Positions 36,114 to 45,451 of a stretch of 64,000 nt of DNA are shown here, in pieces. The stretch is taken from positions 1-64,000 of the forward strand of contig JAFKLY010000005.1 of NCBI GenBank assembly GCA_017304655.1, read 5' to 3'. The stretch is from Sphingomonas sp. Lineage in GTDB: Bacteria > Pseudomonadota > Alphaproteobacteria > Sphingomonadales > Sphingomonadaceae. Positions within the stretch are counted from its first letter, which is position 1; each line of letters begins with the position of its first letter. The position numbers were made by a program, and so were the translations under genes. The notes beneath the pieces were generated by a model that was given only the letters and a program-made list of their open reading frames with translations, was not told the DNA's origin and did not search any database.

Positions 36114-36671
36114 CTACCCCTCGAACCCGCGCACCAGCGCGGCGAGGCCGGCTTCGAAGCTCTCGTCGAAGTTCAGCATCTCATCGAGATAGTCGTGCAT
36201 CGGCCCGTTCGCCTCGAAGCTCGCCCAGCCGAGCGCGAAGGAGATGACCGAGGCCTTGCAGGAGAGCGCCCGCGCCTGATCGAGCCCGAGCGCGACGAGC
36301 GGCTCCGCGATACTGCGGGCATTCTCGGCCATGTCGACATCACGCTGCACGCGCCCGGCGGCGCAGACGCGGGCGGCATCGCGATAGGTGGCGAAAGCGC
36401 GGCGCAGCGCCCGGCCGAAGGCGAGCAGCCAGTCCCGCCAGTGGCTCTGCGGCGGCACGAGCGCATCGGCCACGGCATAGATATCCCGCGCCATCAGCCC
36501 GAGCAGATCGGCCTTGTCCTCCACATGCCAGTAGAGTGCGGGCGCCTGCACGCCCAGCCGCGCGGCGAGCCGGCGCATGCTGAGGCCATCCAGCCCAACC
36601 TCCTCAAGCTGGGCGAAGGCGGCGGCGATCAGCCGGTCACGATCGAGGGCGGGGGCGGGCGAGCGGCTCAT
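36114..36671 (-). CDS. TetR family transcriptional regulator
   Basis: A 185-residue regulator with an N-terminal TetR helix-turn-helix (LIAAAFAQLEEVGLDGLSMR then RLAARLGVQAPALYWHVEDK, residues about 14-54) and a C-terminal domain like that of the tetracycline repressor group (SHWRDWLLAFGRALRRAF; ISFALGWASFE). It diverges from the Rieske oxygenase gene, with a palindrome TTAACAGTGTTAA between them, so it probably represses both. The inducer is unknown. Confidence 0.9.
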   Translation of the reverse strand: MSRSPAPALDRDRLIAAAFAQLEEVGLDGLSMRRLAARLGVQAPALYWHVEDKADLLGLMARDIYAVADALVPPQSHWRDWLLAFGRALRRAFATYRDAARVCAAGRVQRDVDMAENARSIAEPLVALGLDQARALSCKASVISFALGWASFEANGPMHDYLDEMLNFDESFEAGLAALVRGFEG

Positions 36672-36690
36672 CCCATGCCGGATTGACTAT

Positions 36691-36703
36691 TTAACAGTGT
36701 TAA
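36691..36703. promoter_or_regulatory. Palindromic operator between tetR-type gene and Rieske gene
   Basis: TTAACA-G-TGTTAA is a perfect 6+1+6 palindrome and is flanked by outward TTGACT (36683-36688) and AGTCAA (36703-36708). It lies 20 bases before the TetR start and 43 before the oxygenase start, where a TetR protein would be expected to bind. Confidence 0.6.
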
Positions 36704-36745
36704 GTCAAGCTGCGCGGCAGGAGAGACCGGAAGGACAGCGCCGCC

Positions 36746-37837
36746 ATGACTGCCGCACACCCCCACCCATCGATGCCCGATTATGCCCGCAATGCCTGGT
36801 ATGTCGCGGCCTGGTCCCATGAGCTGGCGGCGGAAAAGCCCTTCGCCATCACCATCCTGGGCGAGCCGGTCGTCATCTGGCGCTCGGCAAGCGGCGCGCT
36901 CAACGCGCTGGAGGATCGCTGCGTCCACCGGCTCGCGCCTCTCTCGCTCGGCCGCTGCGAGGGCGAGCGGCTGCGCTGCATGTATCATGGCCTGCTGTTC
37001 GGCGCGGACGGCAAGGTGGTGGAAATACCGGGGCAGGAGCTGATCCCGACCCATGCGCGGGTGAAGCGCTATGCGGTGGTGGAGCGGCATAGCTGGCTGT
37101 GGGTGTGGATGGGCGACGCCGAGGCGGCCGATCCGGCGCTCATCCCGCCGGCCGTGGGTCTCGACGATCCCGATTATATCCTCGGCCACGGTCATCTGGA
37201 CTATGCGGCCGAGGCGCGGCTCATCAACGACAATCTGCTGGATTTCAGCCACCTCTCTTATGTGCATGCGACCAGCTTTGGCGCTGGCCCGCAATTCGCC
37301 CAGTCGCTGCCCAAGGTGACGCCGCTGGCGCGGGGTGTGCGGTTCGAGCGGTGGACGACCGACACGCAGGGCGTGAACATCCGCAAGACGGACGGTCCGG
37401 TCGACAGCTTCCAGAGCTACGATTTCCTCGTGCCCGGCATCCTGCTGATGTGGAGCGCGCATTATCCGGTGGGCACGGCGGCGGCGCTGGACTTTGGCCC
37501 GCCGGACCCTGCGAAGGCCATCGGCGCGCTCAACTTCACCAGCCAGGCCGTGACGCCACTGACCGAGCGGACATCGCGCTATTTCTTCTCCTGGGGTCCG
37601 CATTGCCGCCATGGCGACGCAGAACTGCGCGACCGCATGATGGCGATCGCCGACATCGCCTTCGGCGAGGACAAGGTGATGATCGAGGCGCAGCAGCGGG
37701 TGATCGACGGGACGCGCGACCCGCGCATCATGCCGACCAGCCACGATCGCGGCGTCACGCTGTTCAACCGGCTGGTGAAGAAGATGGCCGGGCAGGACGG
37801 CACCCCGGAAAGCGCAGCGCTCGACGCGGCGGAGTGA
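36746..37837 (+). CDS. Rieske aromatic-ring-hydroxylating oxygenase, alpha subunit (VanA-like)
   Basis: A 363-residue oxygenase of the type that demethylates or hydroxylates aromatic acids with a separate reductase. The Rieske cluster ligands are C59-x-H61 (CVHRLAPLSLG) and C78-x2-H81 (CMYHGLLF). The mononuclear iron motif is N161-D162 then H169 and H174 (NDNLLDFSHLSYVH). The overall form resembles vanillate O-demethylase oxygenase, but the substrate is not certain and no reductase gene is adjacent. A divergent TetR gene and shared palindrome suggest substrate-induced expression. Confidence 0.9.
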   Translation: MTAAHPHPSMPDYARNAWYVAAWSHELAAEKPFAITILGEPVVIWRSASGALNALEDRCVHRLAPLSLGRCEGERLRCMYHGLLFGADGKVVEIPGQELIPTHARVKRYAVVERHSWLWVWMGDAEAADPALIPPAVGLDDPDYILGHGHLDYAAEARLINDNLLDFSHLSYVHATSFGAGPQFAQSLPKVTPLARGVRFERWTTDTQGVNIRKTDGPVDSFQSYDFLVPGILLMWSAHYPVGTAAALDFGPPDPAKAIGALNFTSQAVTPLTERTSRYFFSWGPHCRHGDAELRDRMMAIADIAFGEDKVMIEAQQRVIDGTRDPRIMPTSHDRGVTLFNRLVKKMAGQDGTPESAALDAAE

Positions 37838-37877
37838 TGTTTCGCCTTTCCTGATCCAGCACGCGCAGAAAGCAGCG

Positions 37878-37905
37878 GGACCCCGGATCAATGTCCGGGG
37901 TGACG
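37878..37905. repeat. Palindromic repeat between convergent genes
   Basis: CCCCGGA-TCAATG-TCCGGGG (37881-37900) followed by TGACG belongs to the same family as 35894-36050. It lies between the ends of the Rieske and Old Yellow Enzyme genes and could act as a terminator. Confidence 0.55.
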
Positions 37906-37931
37906 CCTGAACTGCCTGTCAGACCCGCGCC

Positions 37932-39014
37932 TTACGCCGCCTGATAGCGCGGATAATCCGTATAGCCCTCGTCGGTCTGGGCATACCAGGTCGGCGGGGG
38001 GAGCGGATCGGCGAGGGGCAGGCCATCGCGCACGCGCTCGACGAAATCGGGATTGGAAATATACGGGCGGCCGAAGGCGATGGCATCGGCCTTGCCGCTC
38101 GCGATCGCTTCATTCGCTTCCTGCCCCGTATAATCGCCATTGAGGATCAGCACGCCGCCATAATTGGCGCGGATCGCCGGCGAGACGGGCGGCTGCTCGG
38201 TGGGGGCAAAGGAGCCATCCAGCCGCGCCTCGCGCATTTCGATGAAGGCGATGCCGATCCGCTCCAGCGCCTGCGCGACATAGACGAACAGCGCCTCCGG
38301 GTTGGAATCGATCACGCCATTGGCATCGCCATTGGGCGACAGGCGCACGGCGGTGCGGCCCGGCCCGATGGCATCGGCCACGGCCTGCGTCACCTCGATC
38401 AGCAGGCGGGCACGATTCTCGATCGATCCGCCATAGGCATCGCTGCGGTGATTGGTCGAATCGCGCAGGAACTGGTCGATCAGATAGCCATTGGCGCCGT
38501 GGATCTGAACGCCATCGAACCCGGCGCGGATCGCGTTGCGCGCGGCCTGGGCATAAGCGGCGACGATGCCGGGAATCTCGTCCACGCGCAGCGCCCGCGC
38601 CGGCTCGAACGGCTGGCGGCCGGCATAGGTATGCGCTTCGCCGGGCGCGGTCGTGTCACTGGCGGAAACGGGCTGCTCGCCGGACATGGAGGAATGCACT
38701 TGCCGCCCCATGTGCCAGAGCTGGGCGAGAATGCGCCCGCCCGCCGCATGCACGGCCTGCGTCACCGGCTGCCAGGCCGCGACCTGCTCATCCGACCACA
38801 GGCCGGGCGAATAGGGCCAGCCGGCGCCCTGCAGGCTGATCGGCGAGGCTTCGCTGATGATGAGGCCGGCGCTGGCGCGCTGCGCATAATAATCCGCCAT
38901 GCGCGGCGTGGGCACATGCGCCTGCGTGCCGCGCGCGCGGGTGAGCGGCGCCATGAGGATGCGATTGGGCAGAACGAGGTCACCGGCAGTCAGGGAATCG
39001 AACAGGCTCGTCAT
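37932..39014 (-). CDS. Old Yellow Enzyme family ene-reductase (NemA-like)
   Basis: A 360-residue flavin (FMN) enzyme of the NADH:flavin oxidoreductase family. The start at 39014 follows AAGGGGGA; the longer open frame upstream is not protein-like. Motifs: PNRILMAPLTRARG at the N terminus, GRILAQLWHMGRQ, HGANGYLIDQFLRDSTNHR with the substrate-binding H and N, YGGSIENRARLL and AIAFGRPYISNPDF. Such enzymes reduce maleimides, nitro esters or activated alkenes. It may detoxify electrophiles; the natural substrate is unknown. Confidence 0.92.
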   Translation of the reverse strand: MTSLFDSLTAGDLVLPNRILMAPLTRARGTQAHVPTPRMADYYAQRASAGLIISEASPISLQGAGWPYSPGLWSDEQVAAWQPVTQAVHAAGGRILAQLWHMGRQVHSSMSGEQPVSASDTTAPGEAHTYAGRQPFEPARALRVDEIPGIVAAYAQAARNAIRAGFDGVQIHGANGYLIDQFLRDSTNHRSDAYGGSIENRARLLIEVTQAVADAIGPGRTAVRLSPNGDANGVIDSNPEALFVYVAQALERIGIAFIEMREARLDGSFAPTEQPPVSPAIRANYGGVLILNGDYTGQEANEAIASGKADAIAFGRPYISNPDFVERVRDGLPLADPLPPPTWYAQTDEGYTDYPRYQAA

Positions 39015-39223
39015 GGGAAATCCCCCTTGATCAATTTCATTTTGCAACGCTCTTGGCGTGTGCGCCCAGTTGGGATGCAGGAGGCCCGAGTTCAACGGGG
39101 CGCGCAAGGCGCGGGCAGCAAGGAAAACTTGGCGGGTGCGAGGCGGCGCTTTCATGCCGCGTTTCGCCAGCCCACGCGCGAAAGCGTCTCCCCCTCGCCC
39201 GCCCGATGCGCTAAGCACGCGGC

Positions 39224-39907
39224 ATGATCGCATCGCCACAGACCGCCACGGGCATGGCCGAGGATGAAACGCTCGACGCGCTGCGCCTGCGCCTCGCCCC
39301 GCTGATCGCCGCCAATGCCGCTTTTGACGGATGGTCCAGGGCCGCCGTGACGATGGCCGCGGACGCGGCCGGGGTGGACCGCGACATCGCCGCGCTCGCC
39401 TTCGATGGCGGCGCGATGACGATGATCGACGCCTGGTTCGCCAGCATCGACGCCGCGATGCTGGCGCGCTGCCCGGCCGACACGCTGGCGGCAATGAAAG
39501 TGCGCGCGCGGATCACGGCGCTGGTCGAGACGCGACTCGCCCTGCTCGCCCCGCACCGGGAAGCGCTGCGCCGGGCACAGGCGATTCTTGCCATGCCGAC
39601 GCATCTGGGCCGGGCGACGCAGCTCGGCTGGCGCGCGGCGGACGTGATGTGGCGCGCGGCGGGCGATACGGCCGTCGATTACAATCACTACACCAAGCGC
39701 GCGACGCTGGGCGCGGTCTATGCCGCCACCCTGCTGGTGCTGGTGAATGACGAGAGCGAGGATTTCGCGGAAAGCCGCGCGTTCCTGAGCCGGCGGATCG
39801 ACGGGATCATGCGGTTCGAGAAGGCCAAGGCGCGCTTCACCGGACAGGGCGACCGGCATTTCAGCATGGCGCGCTTCCTCGGCCGGCTGCGCTATCGCAC
39901 CCGATAA
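39224..39907 (+). CDS. COQ9 family protein
   Basis: A 227-residue helical protein matching the COQ9 family, which binds lipid and supports ubiquinone synthesis (in mitochondria with COQ7). Signs are DGWSRAAVTMAADAAGVD in the TetR-like N-terminal half and the C-terminal WRAADVMWRAAGDTAVDYNHYTKR region split over two helices, with LLVLVNDESEDFAE. An internal ATG at 39254 is another possible start. No ubi genes are adjacent. Confidence 0.9.
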   Translation: MIASPQTATGMAEDETLDALRLRLAPLIAANAAFDGWSRAAVTMAADAAGVDRDIAALAFDGGAMTMIDAWFASIDAAMLARCPADTLAAMKVRARITALVETRLALLAPHREALRRAQAILAMPTHLGRATQLGWRAADVMWRAAGDTAVDYNHYTKRATLGAVYAATLLVLVNDESEDFAESRAFLSRRIDGIMRFEKAKARFTGQGDRHFSMARFLGRLRYRTR

Positions 39908-39958
39908 GGCACCAATGACGGGAAGTTGCGCGGCGCGACTTGTATCCGCGGGACGTTA

Positions 39959-39978
39959 TTGATAATCACTCGCATCAA
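39959..39978 (+). promoter_or_regulatory. Fur-like iron box upstream of feoAB
   Basis: TTGATAATCACTCGCATCAA resembles the Fur consensus (GATAATGATAATCATTATC) with TTGAT facing ATCAA. It lies 22 bases before the feoA start, where iron-bound Fur could block transcription when iron is sufficient. Confidence 0.6.
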
Positions 39979-40000
39979 TAACGCGAAAGTCGCTTGCCCC

Positions 40001-40252
40001 GTGCGCCTCACCAGCCTTGATCCCCATCGCCCTGCCTATGTCGACGAGATCGACTGGAGCGCCATGTCGGACGCCGACGGCAAGCGGCTGCGCGAGCTGG
40101 GCCTGTGCGAAGGCGCGAGCATCGAGCTGCTGCACCGCGCGGGCTTCACCCGGCGCGGCGCCCATGCCTGCCGCGTGGGCCGCATGATCGTGGCAATGCG
40201 CGCGACTCATGCCGCCGCGATCAGCGTGCGCACGGGGGTGGACCCCGCCTGA
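40001..40252 (+). CDS. feoA: FeoA family protein
   Basis: An 83-residue SH3-like protein that supports FeoB in ferrous iron uptake. The start chosen is GTG at 40001, just before RLTSLDPHRPAYVDEI; the frame upstream has no ATG. Motifs: KRLRELGLCEGASIELL and a final VRVG/ATHAAAISVR-type strand region. It shares the TGATG overlap with feoB, so the two are translationally coupled. No FeoC is present. A Fur-like box is upstream. Confidence 0.88.
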   Translation: MRLTSLDPHRPAYVDEIDWSAMSDADGKRLRELGLCEGASIELLHRAGFTRRGAHACRVGRMIVAMRATHAAAISVRTGVDPA

Positions 40253-42117
40253 TGGATCATCCCAGCCTGATCGCGCTGGTCGGCAATCCCAATGCCGGCA
40301 AGAGTGCCCTGTTCAATGCGCTGACCGGCGCGCGCCAGAAAGTCGGCAATTATCCCGGCGTGACGGTGGAGCGCAAAGCCGGGCGGCTGGCACTGCCGGA
40401 CGGGCGCCATGTCGACATCGTCGATCTGCCTGGCACATACAGTCTGGACCCCAAGAGCCCGGACGAGACCGTGACCCGCAACGTGGTGTTCGGCTATCAG
40501 GCCGGCGAGCGGCGGCCGGATGTGATGGTCATCGTGCTCGATGCTGCCAATCTGGACAACCACCTGCGTTTCGCGCTCGAGCTGATCGCGCTCGGCACGC
40601 CGTGCGTGGTCGCGCTCAACATGGTCGATCTTGCCACGCGCGACGGGCTGGAGCTGGATGCGGCGCAGCTGAGCGCGGATCTCGGCGTGCCGGTCATCCC
40701 CACCGTCGCGGTGCGGCGGCGCGGGCTGGATCATCTGCGCGAAGCCGTCCAGGCCGCGCTCCCTGCTCATGGCAGCCCGCCGCCGGTCCATGTCGAGCAG
40801 GCCCCGCGCGACGAGACGGCACTGCGGCGCGAGGCCCAGCGCATCGCCCGCCGCGCGATCGTCTCGGAAAAGCCCTCCCGCCGGCTGACCGGCGCGATCG
40901 ACAAGGTGGTGCTGCACCCGGTCTCCGGCCCGCTCGTGCTGCTTGGCCTGCTGTTCGTCATCTTCCAGGCGGTGTTCAGCTGGTCCGAAGCGCCCGTCGC
41001 GTGGATCGAGGACAGTTTCGCCGCGTTGCAGGGCGTGGTCGAGGCGACGCTGCCCGACGGCTTCGTGCGCGATCTGCTCATCCAGGGCGTGATCAACGGC
41101 GTCGGCTCGGTCGTCGTCTTCCTGCCGCAGATCCTCATCCTGTTCTTCTTCATCCTGATGCTGGAAGCGACCGGCTACATGACCCGCGCCGCCTTCCTCA
41201 TGGACGGGCTGATGGCGAAAGTGGGCCTCTCCGGCCGGGCGTTCATCCCTTTGCTCTCCAGCTTCGCCTGTGCCGTGCCCGGCATCATGGCGACGCGGAC
41301 CATTTCCGACCCCAAGGACCGGCTGACGACGATCCTCATCGCGCCGCTGATGACCTGTTCGGCGCGTTTGCCGGTCTATACGCTCATCATCGCCGCCTTC
41401 ATCCCCAACCGCACGGTAGGCGGCGGCGTGGGCCTGCAGGGGCTGGTGCTGCTGGCGCTCTATGTCGCCGGCATCGTCGGCGCGCTCATTGCCGCGACCG
41501 TCCTGCGCCTCAGCGTCACCAAGGGCGGCGGCGGCAGCTTCCTCATGGAATTGCCGAAATATCAGATGCCGCTGCTGCGCGACATCATCCTGGGCCTCTG
41601 GCAGCGCGCGTGGATATTCCTCAAGCGGGCCGGCACGATCATCTTCGCCACCACCATCATCCTGTGGCTGCTGCTTTCCTTCCCCAAGCCGTCGCACGAA
41701 AGCGCCACGCGTCCGGTCGACTACAGCGCGGCGGGACGCATCGCCTCCGTGCTGGAGCCGGTGCTGCGGCCCATCGGCTTCAATCACGAGATCGCGCTGG
41801 CACTCATCCCCGCCATGGCCGCCCGCGAAGTCGCCGTCTCCGCGCTCGCGACGGCCAATGCCATCAACGAAAGCGACGATGAGGACGCGACCGCCAAGAC
41901 GCTCGGCGAGCATCTGCAAGGGCGCTGGTCGCTCCCCACGGCGCTGGCCTTCCTCGCCTGGTTCGTGTTCGCGCCGCAGTGCATTTCCACCATCGCCGTG
42001 ACGAAGCGCGAGACGAACGGCTGGCGCTGGCCGCTGTTCATGGTCGGCTATCTGTTCGCGCTCGCTTATATGGCGGCCGGCATCACCTACTGGACGGCGG
42101 TAGCGGCGGGACTCTAG
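40252..42117 (+). CDS. feoB: Ferrous iron transporter FeoB
   Basis: FeoB imports Fe2+ across the inner membrane. The 621-residue protein has an N-terminal GTPase with G1 GNPNAGKS (11-18), G2 region VGNYPGVTVERK, G3 DLPGTYSL and G4 NMVD, then two Gate domains with about eight membrane helices, including FACAVPGIMATRTI and LMTCSARLPVYTLII, whose cysteines line the path. The start is the ATG overlapping the feoA stop; the frame open upstream is shadowed by feoA. It is shorter than E. coli FeoB, as in other alphaproteobacteria. Confidence 0.95.
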   Translation: MDHPSLIALVGNPNAGKSALFNALTGARQKVGNYPGVTVERKAGRLALPDGRHVDIVDLPGTYSLDPKSPDETVTRNVVFGYQAGERRPDVMVIVLDAANLDNHLRFALELIALGTPCVVALNMVDLATRDGLELDAAQLSADLGVPVIPTVAVRRRGLDHLREAVQAALPAHGSPPPVHVEQAPRDETALRREAQRIARRAIVSEKPSRRLTGAIDKVVLHPVSGPLVLLGLLFVIFQAVFSWSEAPVAWIEDSFAALQGVVEATLPDGFVRDLLIQGVINGVGSVVVFLPQILILFFFILMLEATGYMTRAAFLMDGLMAKVGLSGRAFIPLLSSFACAVPGIMATRTISDPKDRLTTILIAPLMTCSARLPVYTLIIAAFIPNRTVGGGVGLQGLVLLALYVAGIVGALIAATVLRLSVTKGGGGSFLMELPKYQMPLLRDIILGLWQRAWIFLKRAGTIIFATTIILWLLLSFPKPSHESATRPVDYSAAGRIASVLEPVLRPIGFNHEIALALIPAMAAREVAVSALATANAINESDDEDATAKTLGEHLQGRWSLPTALAFLAWFVFAPQCISTIAVTKRETNGWRWPLFMVGYLFALAYMAAGITYWTAVAAGL

Positions 42118-42258
42118 CCGACCGGCGTGGCGTCCGCGTCGCGCATCCGCACCACCGGAAAACCCTGTGCGTAAGTGTCTCGACGATGCTCGACAGGGCC
42201 GGGCGGACGGCTATAAGCGGCGGATCATTTCCCCAGATTCAGTCTTTCGGAGAGCCAC

Positions 42259-42810
42259 ATGGCAGGCAGCGTCAACAAGGTCATTCTCGTCGGCAATCTC
42301 GGGGCCGACCCTGAAGTGAAAAGCTTCAGTAATGGCGGACGCATCTGCAACCTGCGCATCGCCACCAGCGAGAACTGGACCGACCGCGCCAGCGGCGAGC
42401 GCAAGGAACGCACCGAGTGGCACAGCGTCGTCATCCGCTCGGACGGGCTGATCGGCATTGCCGAGAAATATCTGCGGAAGGGCAAGAAGATCTACATCGA
42501 AGGCTCGCTGCAGACCCGCAAGTGGCAGGACCAGAACGGGCAGGATCGCTATTCGACCGAGGTCGTGCTCTCCGGCCCCGGTGCGGTGATGACCATGCTC
42601 GATGGCGGCCCCGGTGAAGGTGGCGGCAGCGGTGGCGGCGGTGGCCGTCGCAACGAAGGCGGCTGGGGCGGCGGCCATGACGATGGCGGCAGCAATTTCA
42701 GCGGCGGCGCTGGCGTGAGCACCGGCGGCGGACGCTCCCCCTCCGGCAGCGGCGGGCGCCCGAGCAGCGGCTTCGACGACGGCTTCGACGACGACGAAAT
42801 CCCGTTCTGA
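42259..42810 (+). CDS. ssb: Single-stranded DNA-binding protein
   Basis: SSB coats single-stranded DNA in replication and repair. The 183-residue protein has an OB fold ([16 protein letters not shown] through about residue 110; [20 protein letters not shown]), then a Gly-rich linker of GGG and GGS repeats, and the acidic tail DDDEIPF that recruits partners. GGAGAGCC precedes the ATG. Gene is monocistronic; the sequence upstream (42118-42258) has no obvious LexA box. Confidence 0.96.
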   Translation: MAGSVNKVILVGNLGADPEVKSFSNGGRICNLRIATSENWTDRASGERKERTEWHSVVIRSDGLIGIAEKYLRKGKKIYIEGSLQTRKWQDQNGQDRYSTEVVLSGPGAVMTMLDGGPGEGGGSGGGGGRRNEGGWGGGHDDGGSNFSGGAGVSTGGGRSPSGSGGRPSSGFDDGFDDDEIPF

Positions 42811-42962
42811 GCCGGACGAAGGCCGACTGAGCAAGGACCGGCCGACGTGCGCGCGCCGGCGCGGTAGACAAAGTCGGTTGCCCGGCGGAATGGCGGCGAC
42901 AGCGCTTTGTCCTTCCGATGCTACGGCTTCGGGCCGGGTGCCTTGGTTGCCTTCCTATACGC

Positions 42963-42991
42963 CGTCACCCCGGGCCTGACCCGGGGTGACG
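42963..42991. repeat. Perfect hairpin repeat downstream of ssb
   Basis: CGTCACCCCGGG-CCTGA-CCCGGGGTGACG has 12-bp perfect arms and a 5-base loop. It belongs to the family seen at 35894-36050 and lies in the 260-base region between ssb and the minus-strand hypothetical gene, where it may stop transcription from either side. Confidence 0.75.
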
Positions 42992-43070
42992 GGCGTGAGG
43001 AATGGGCCGATCCATCCCACGCCAATCAGCCATCGGACAGGGATCCGTCCAGCCGGATGACGCCACGCCC

Positions 43071-43637
43071 CTAAAGTGTCGCGATCTGCTCGCGGATCCG
43101 GCTGATCTGCGCGATCTCGCGGGCCAGCTCGGCGGCGCTCACCTTGATCGGGCTGTTCTTCAGATCCCGGCACAGCAGGGCATCATCGATGACGGCTTGC
43201 GTCCCTTCCAGCACGATCTGCCGGAATTGCGCGGTACGCTGGAGCGCCCCGTCCATTTCCGCAATGGTGGTGAGCACCTGCTTGTCGTGCCGGTCCCGCA
43301 TGGCGACCAGCGCGCGCAGCTCGGCGAGCAATTTCTGGATGGTCGGGCGGGTACGGCCGCCAACGGCACGAACATCCCCGAAGGACTGGCGCATGACCGC
43401 CAGCTTCTCCGCCGTCGTCTGTTCCAGCTGCCCCCAGGCCAGTGCGAGCCCGCCAATCGCCGCCAGCAGGGCGGGATCGACGACGCCGTCCCCCTCGCCT
43501 GCACGCAGGCCGGGGAAAAGTTCGCTCTGTTCGGGGGGAGCCGGTTCGCCGGCCGGTGTGGGATGACCGGCCGGCGTTCCGTTGCAGACCGGTGTGGGAA
43601 AGCCGGTCGAAGCAGAAGTTCGGTCAGAATCGGTCAC
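43071..43637 (-). CDS. Hypothetical helical protein
   Basis: From a GTG at 43637 the protein has 188 residues; an ATG at 43712 is an alternative. I do not recognise it. The N-terminal third is Pro/Thr/Gly-rich and looks disordered, with a repeat of the PTPxxGxP type. The rest (about 60-188) is alpha-helical with charged residues and ends in a leucine-rich helix (AELAREIAQISRIREQIATL). No membrane segment is seen. It may be coiled coil. The flanking repeat and the SDHAF4-like gene give no clue to function. Confidence 0.55.
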   Translation of the reverse strand: MTDSDRTSASTGFPTPVCNGTPAGHPTPAGEPAPPEQSELFPGLRAGEGDGVVDPALLAAIGGLALAWGQLEQTTAEKLAVMRQSFGDVRAVGGRTRPTIQKLLAELRALVAMRDRHDKQVLTTIAEMDGALQRTAQFRQIVLEGTQAVIDDALLCRDLKNSPIKVSAAELAREIAQISRIREQIATL

Positions 43638-43868
43638 GAGAAAAGTCCGGATATCTTGAGATGGGCCACAAGCCGGGTGGTGGGAGCACCTGGCTATCCA
43701 ATGCCGCATCAAGCCCTAAGACTACGCACCCGATTCTCTTGTCCGCCCTCTGCCGGGGCGGTGATCGGGTATATGACGTAAAAATGACCGGAACGCATGC
43801 GAAAACTGCACCAAAAAGGGACAGATCGCCGGGATGGTGCAAAAAAAACGGCGAAATGATGCCCTGCG

Positions 43869-44033
43869 CTAGAAATCGACGGCGATTCCCTTGTGTTCCC
43901 AGTCCCCATATCGCGTCGGATCGAGCCGATCTTCCTCAGCGGGCGGCACAATGACTGATTCGGTCGGCTCCGGGAGCGGCGGACTCTTGGAGAGATAGGC
44001 CGGCGGCCGGACGTGATCGGGGCGCTTTCCCAT
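43869..44033 (-). CDS. DUF1674 / succinate dehydrogenase assembly factor 4-like protein
   Basis: A 54-residue protein ending DPTRYGDWEHKGIAVDF, the signature of DUF1674 (SDHAF4), which in eukaryotes helps mature the flavinylated subunit of succinate dehydrogenase. The N-terminal KRPDHVRPPAYLSKSPPLPEP is also typical of alphaproteobacterial members. The start at ATG 44033 has AAGGA upstream; an ATG at 44069 would add 12 residues. It diverges from rsmB. sdh genes are not in the window. Confidence 0.8.
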   Translation of the reverse strand: MGKRPDHVRPPAYLSKSPPLPEPTESVIVPPAEEDRLDPTRYGDWEHKGIAVDF

Positions 44034-44152
44034 GAGGCAATAGTCCTTGCTGACGCGCGGTCGGCGCATGGCGGCTAGATCGGTCCGCGCGCGCGAAAAT
44101 GCAACCGTCCGAATCCTGCCCACTTGTCGCGCCGCGCTGCTATAGGCTCGCC

Positions 44153-45451
44153 ATGTCCGCCCAAACTCCTCCCCCCCAGGCCCAAACGGCCGGCCTGCCC
44201 GCCCGGCGTGCGGCCCTGCGCCTGCTCGACGCCGTGCTGCGCCGTGGCCAGCCGCTCGAACAGGCGCTGGTGCCGGCGACGCGCGATATGCCGATGCCCG
44301 CCGACCGCGCGCTCGCCCACAATATCGCCGCGACCACGCTGCGCCATTTGCCCGATCTCGATGCGCTGATCGACAGCGCCACACGCCAGCGCCTGCCCGA
44401 CGATGCCAAGGCGCGCATGGTGCTGCGCCTCGCCCTTGCGCAGGCGCTGTGCCTCGACACGCCCCACCATGCCGCCGTCGCCACGGCGCTGCCGCTGGTC
44501 GATGGCGGCCCGCGCAAGCTCGTCCATGGCGTGTTGAGCGCACTGCTGCGCCGGGGCGACGCCCTGCCGACCCCGCCGCATCTGCCCGCTGACGTCATGG
44601 CGCGCTGGAGCGAGAGATGGGGTGAGCCGATGATCGAGGCGGCGCGCGACGCGCTGGCCGGGCGCGCGCCTCTCGACCTCTCGCTGCGCGATGCCGCCGC
44701 CACGGCGGACTGGGCCGCGAGGCTGGGCGGCACCTCGCTCGCGCCCGGTCATGTTCGCCTGCCCGCCGACAGCGAAGTGACGGCCCTGCCGGGCTATGGC
44801 AGCGGCGACTGGTGGGTGCAGGATCTCGCCGCATCGCTGCCCGCACGCCTGCTCGGGCCGGGCGATGGCCGGCTGGTGCTGGACCTGTGCGCCGCGCCGG
44901 GCGGCAAGACCATGCAGCTCGCCGCCGCCGGCTGGCGCGTGACGGCTGTCGATCAGTCGCAACGCCGGGTCGAACGGCTGCGCGCTAATCTCGCCCGTAC
45001 CGGCCTTGAGGCCACCGTCGTGCAGGCCAATCTCACCGACTGGACGCCGGAAGCACCGGCGGACGCCATCCTGCTCGATGCGCCGTGCAGCGCCACCGGC
45101 ATCTTTCGCCGCCATCCGGACGTGATCCACCGCGTCGGCCCGCGCCAGATCGCCGAAATGGCGGAGATTCAGGCAGCTCTGCTGGATCGTGCCATCGACT
45201 GGCTGCGGCCGGGCGGGCGGCTGGTCTATGCCACCTGCTCGCTGGAACCCACCGAGGGCGAAGCCCAGATCGCTGCCCTGCTGGCGCGCCGTGCCGATGT
45301 GCGGCCGGTCGCCATCGATGACGTCATGCTGCCGGCCGGGATCGACTCAGCGCAGCCCGGACAGCTGCGCACGCTGCCGGGGATGCTGGCGCCGGCCGGC
45401 GGACTCGACGGCTTCTTCGTCGCGCTTCTGGAGCGTCCTGACTCGGTTTGA
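44153..45451 (+). CDS. rsmB: 16S rRNA (cytosine(967)-C5)-methyltransferase RsmB
   Basis: RsmB methylates C967 of 16S rRNA with S-adenosylmethionine. The 432-residue protein has an N-terminal NusB-like helical domain (to about 140) and a Rossmann methyltransferase with LCAAPGGKTMQLAA near 243-256, the PCSATG motif near 310 and the catalytic Cys in YATCSLEPTEGE near 361. The ATG at 44153 was chosen; upstream codons are not family-like. It heads a rsmB-rpe-heparinase-purH series on the plus strand. Confidence 0.93.
   Translation: MSAQTPPPQAQTAGLPARRAALRLLDAVLRRGQPLEQALVPATRDMPMPADRALAHNIAATTLRHLPDLDALIDSATRQRLPDDAKARMVLRLALAQALCLDTPHHAAVATALPLVDGGPRKLVHGVLSALLRRGDALPTPPHLPADVMARWSERWGEPMIEAARDALAGRAPLDLSLRDAAATADWAARLGGTSLAPGHVRLPADSEVTALPGYGSGDWWVQDLAASLPARLLGPGDGRLVLDLCAAPGGKTMQLAAAGWRVTAVDQSQRRVERLRANLARTGLEATVVQANLTDWTPEAPADAILLDAPCSATGIFRRHPDVIHRVGPRQIAEMAEIQAALLDRAIDWLRPGGRLVYATCSLEPTEGEAQIAALLARRADVRPVAIDDVMLPAGIDSAQPGQLRTLPGMLAPAGGLDGFFVALLERPDSV

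Noticed and set aside
40207..41919. Long antisense frame over feoB
   Set aside because: Mirror of the FeoB codons; no signal or domain of its own.
43790..43868. Hairpin with poly-T near the end of the DUF1674 gene
   Set aside because: GCACCA/TGGTGC can pair, but the T-run precedes the stem on the minus strand and is an A-run after it on the plus strand, so it is not an intrinsic terminator in either sense.
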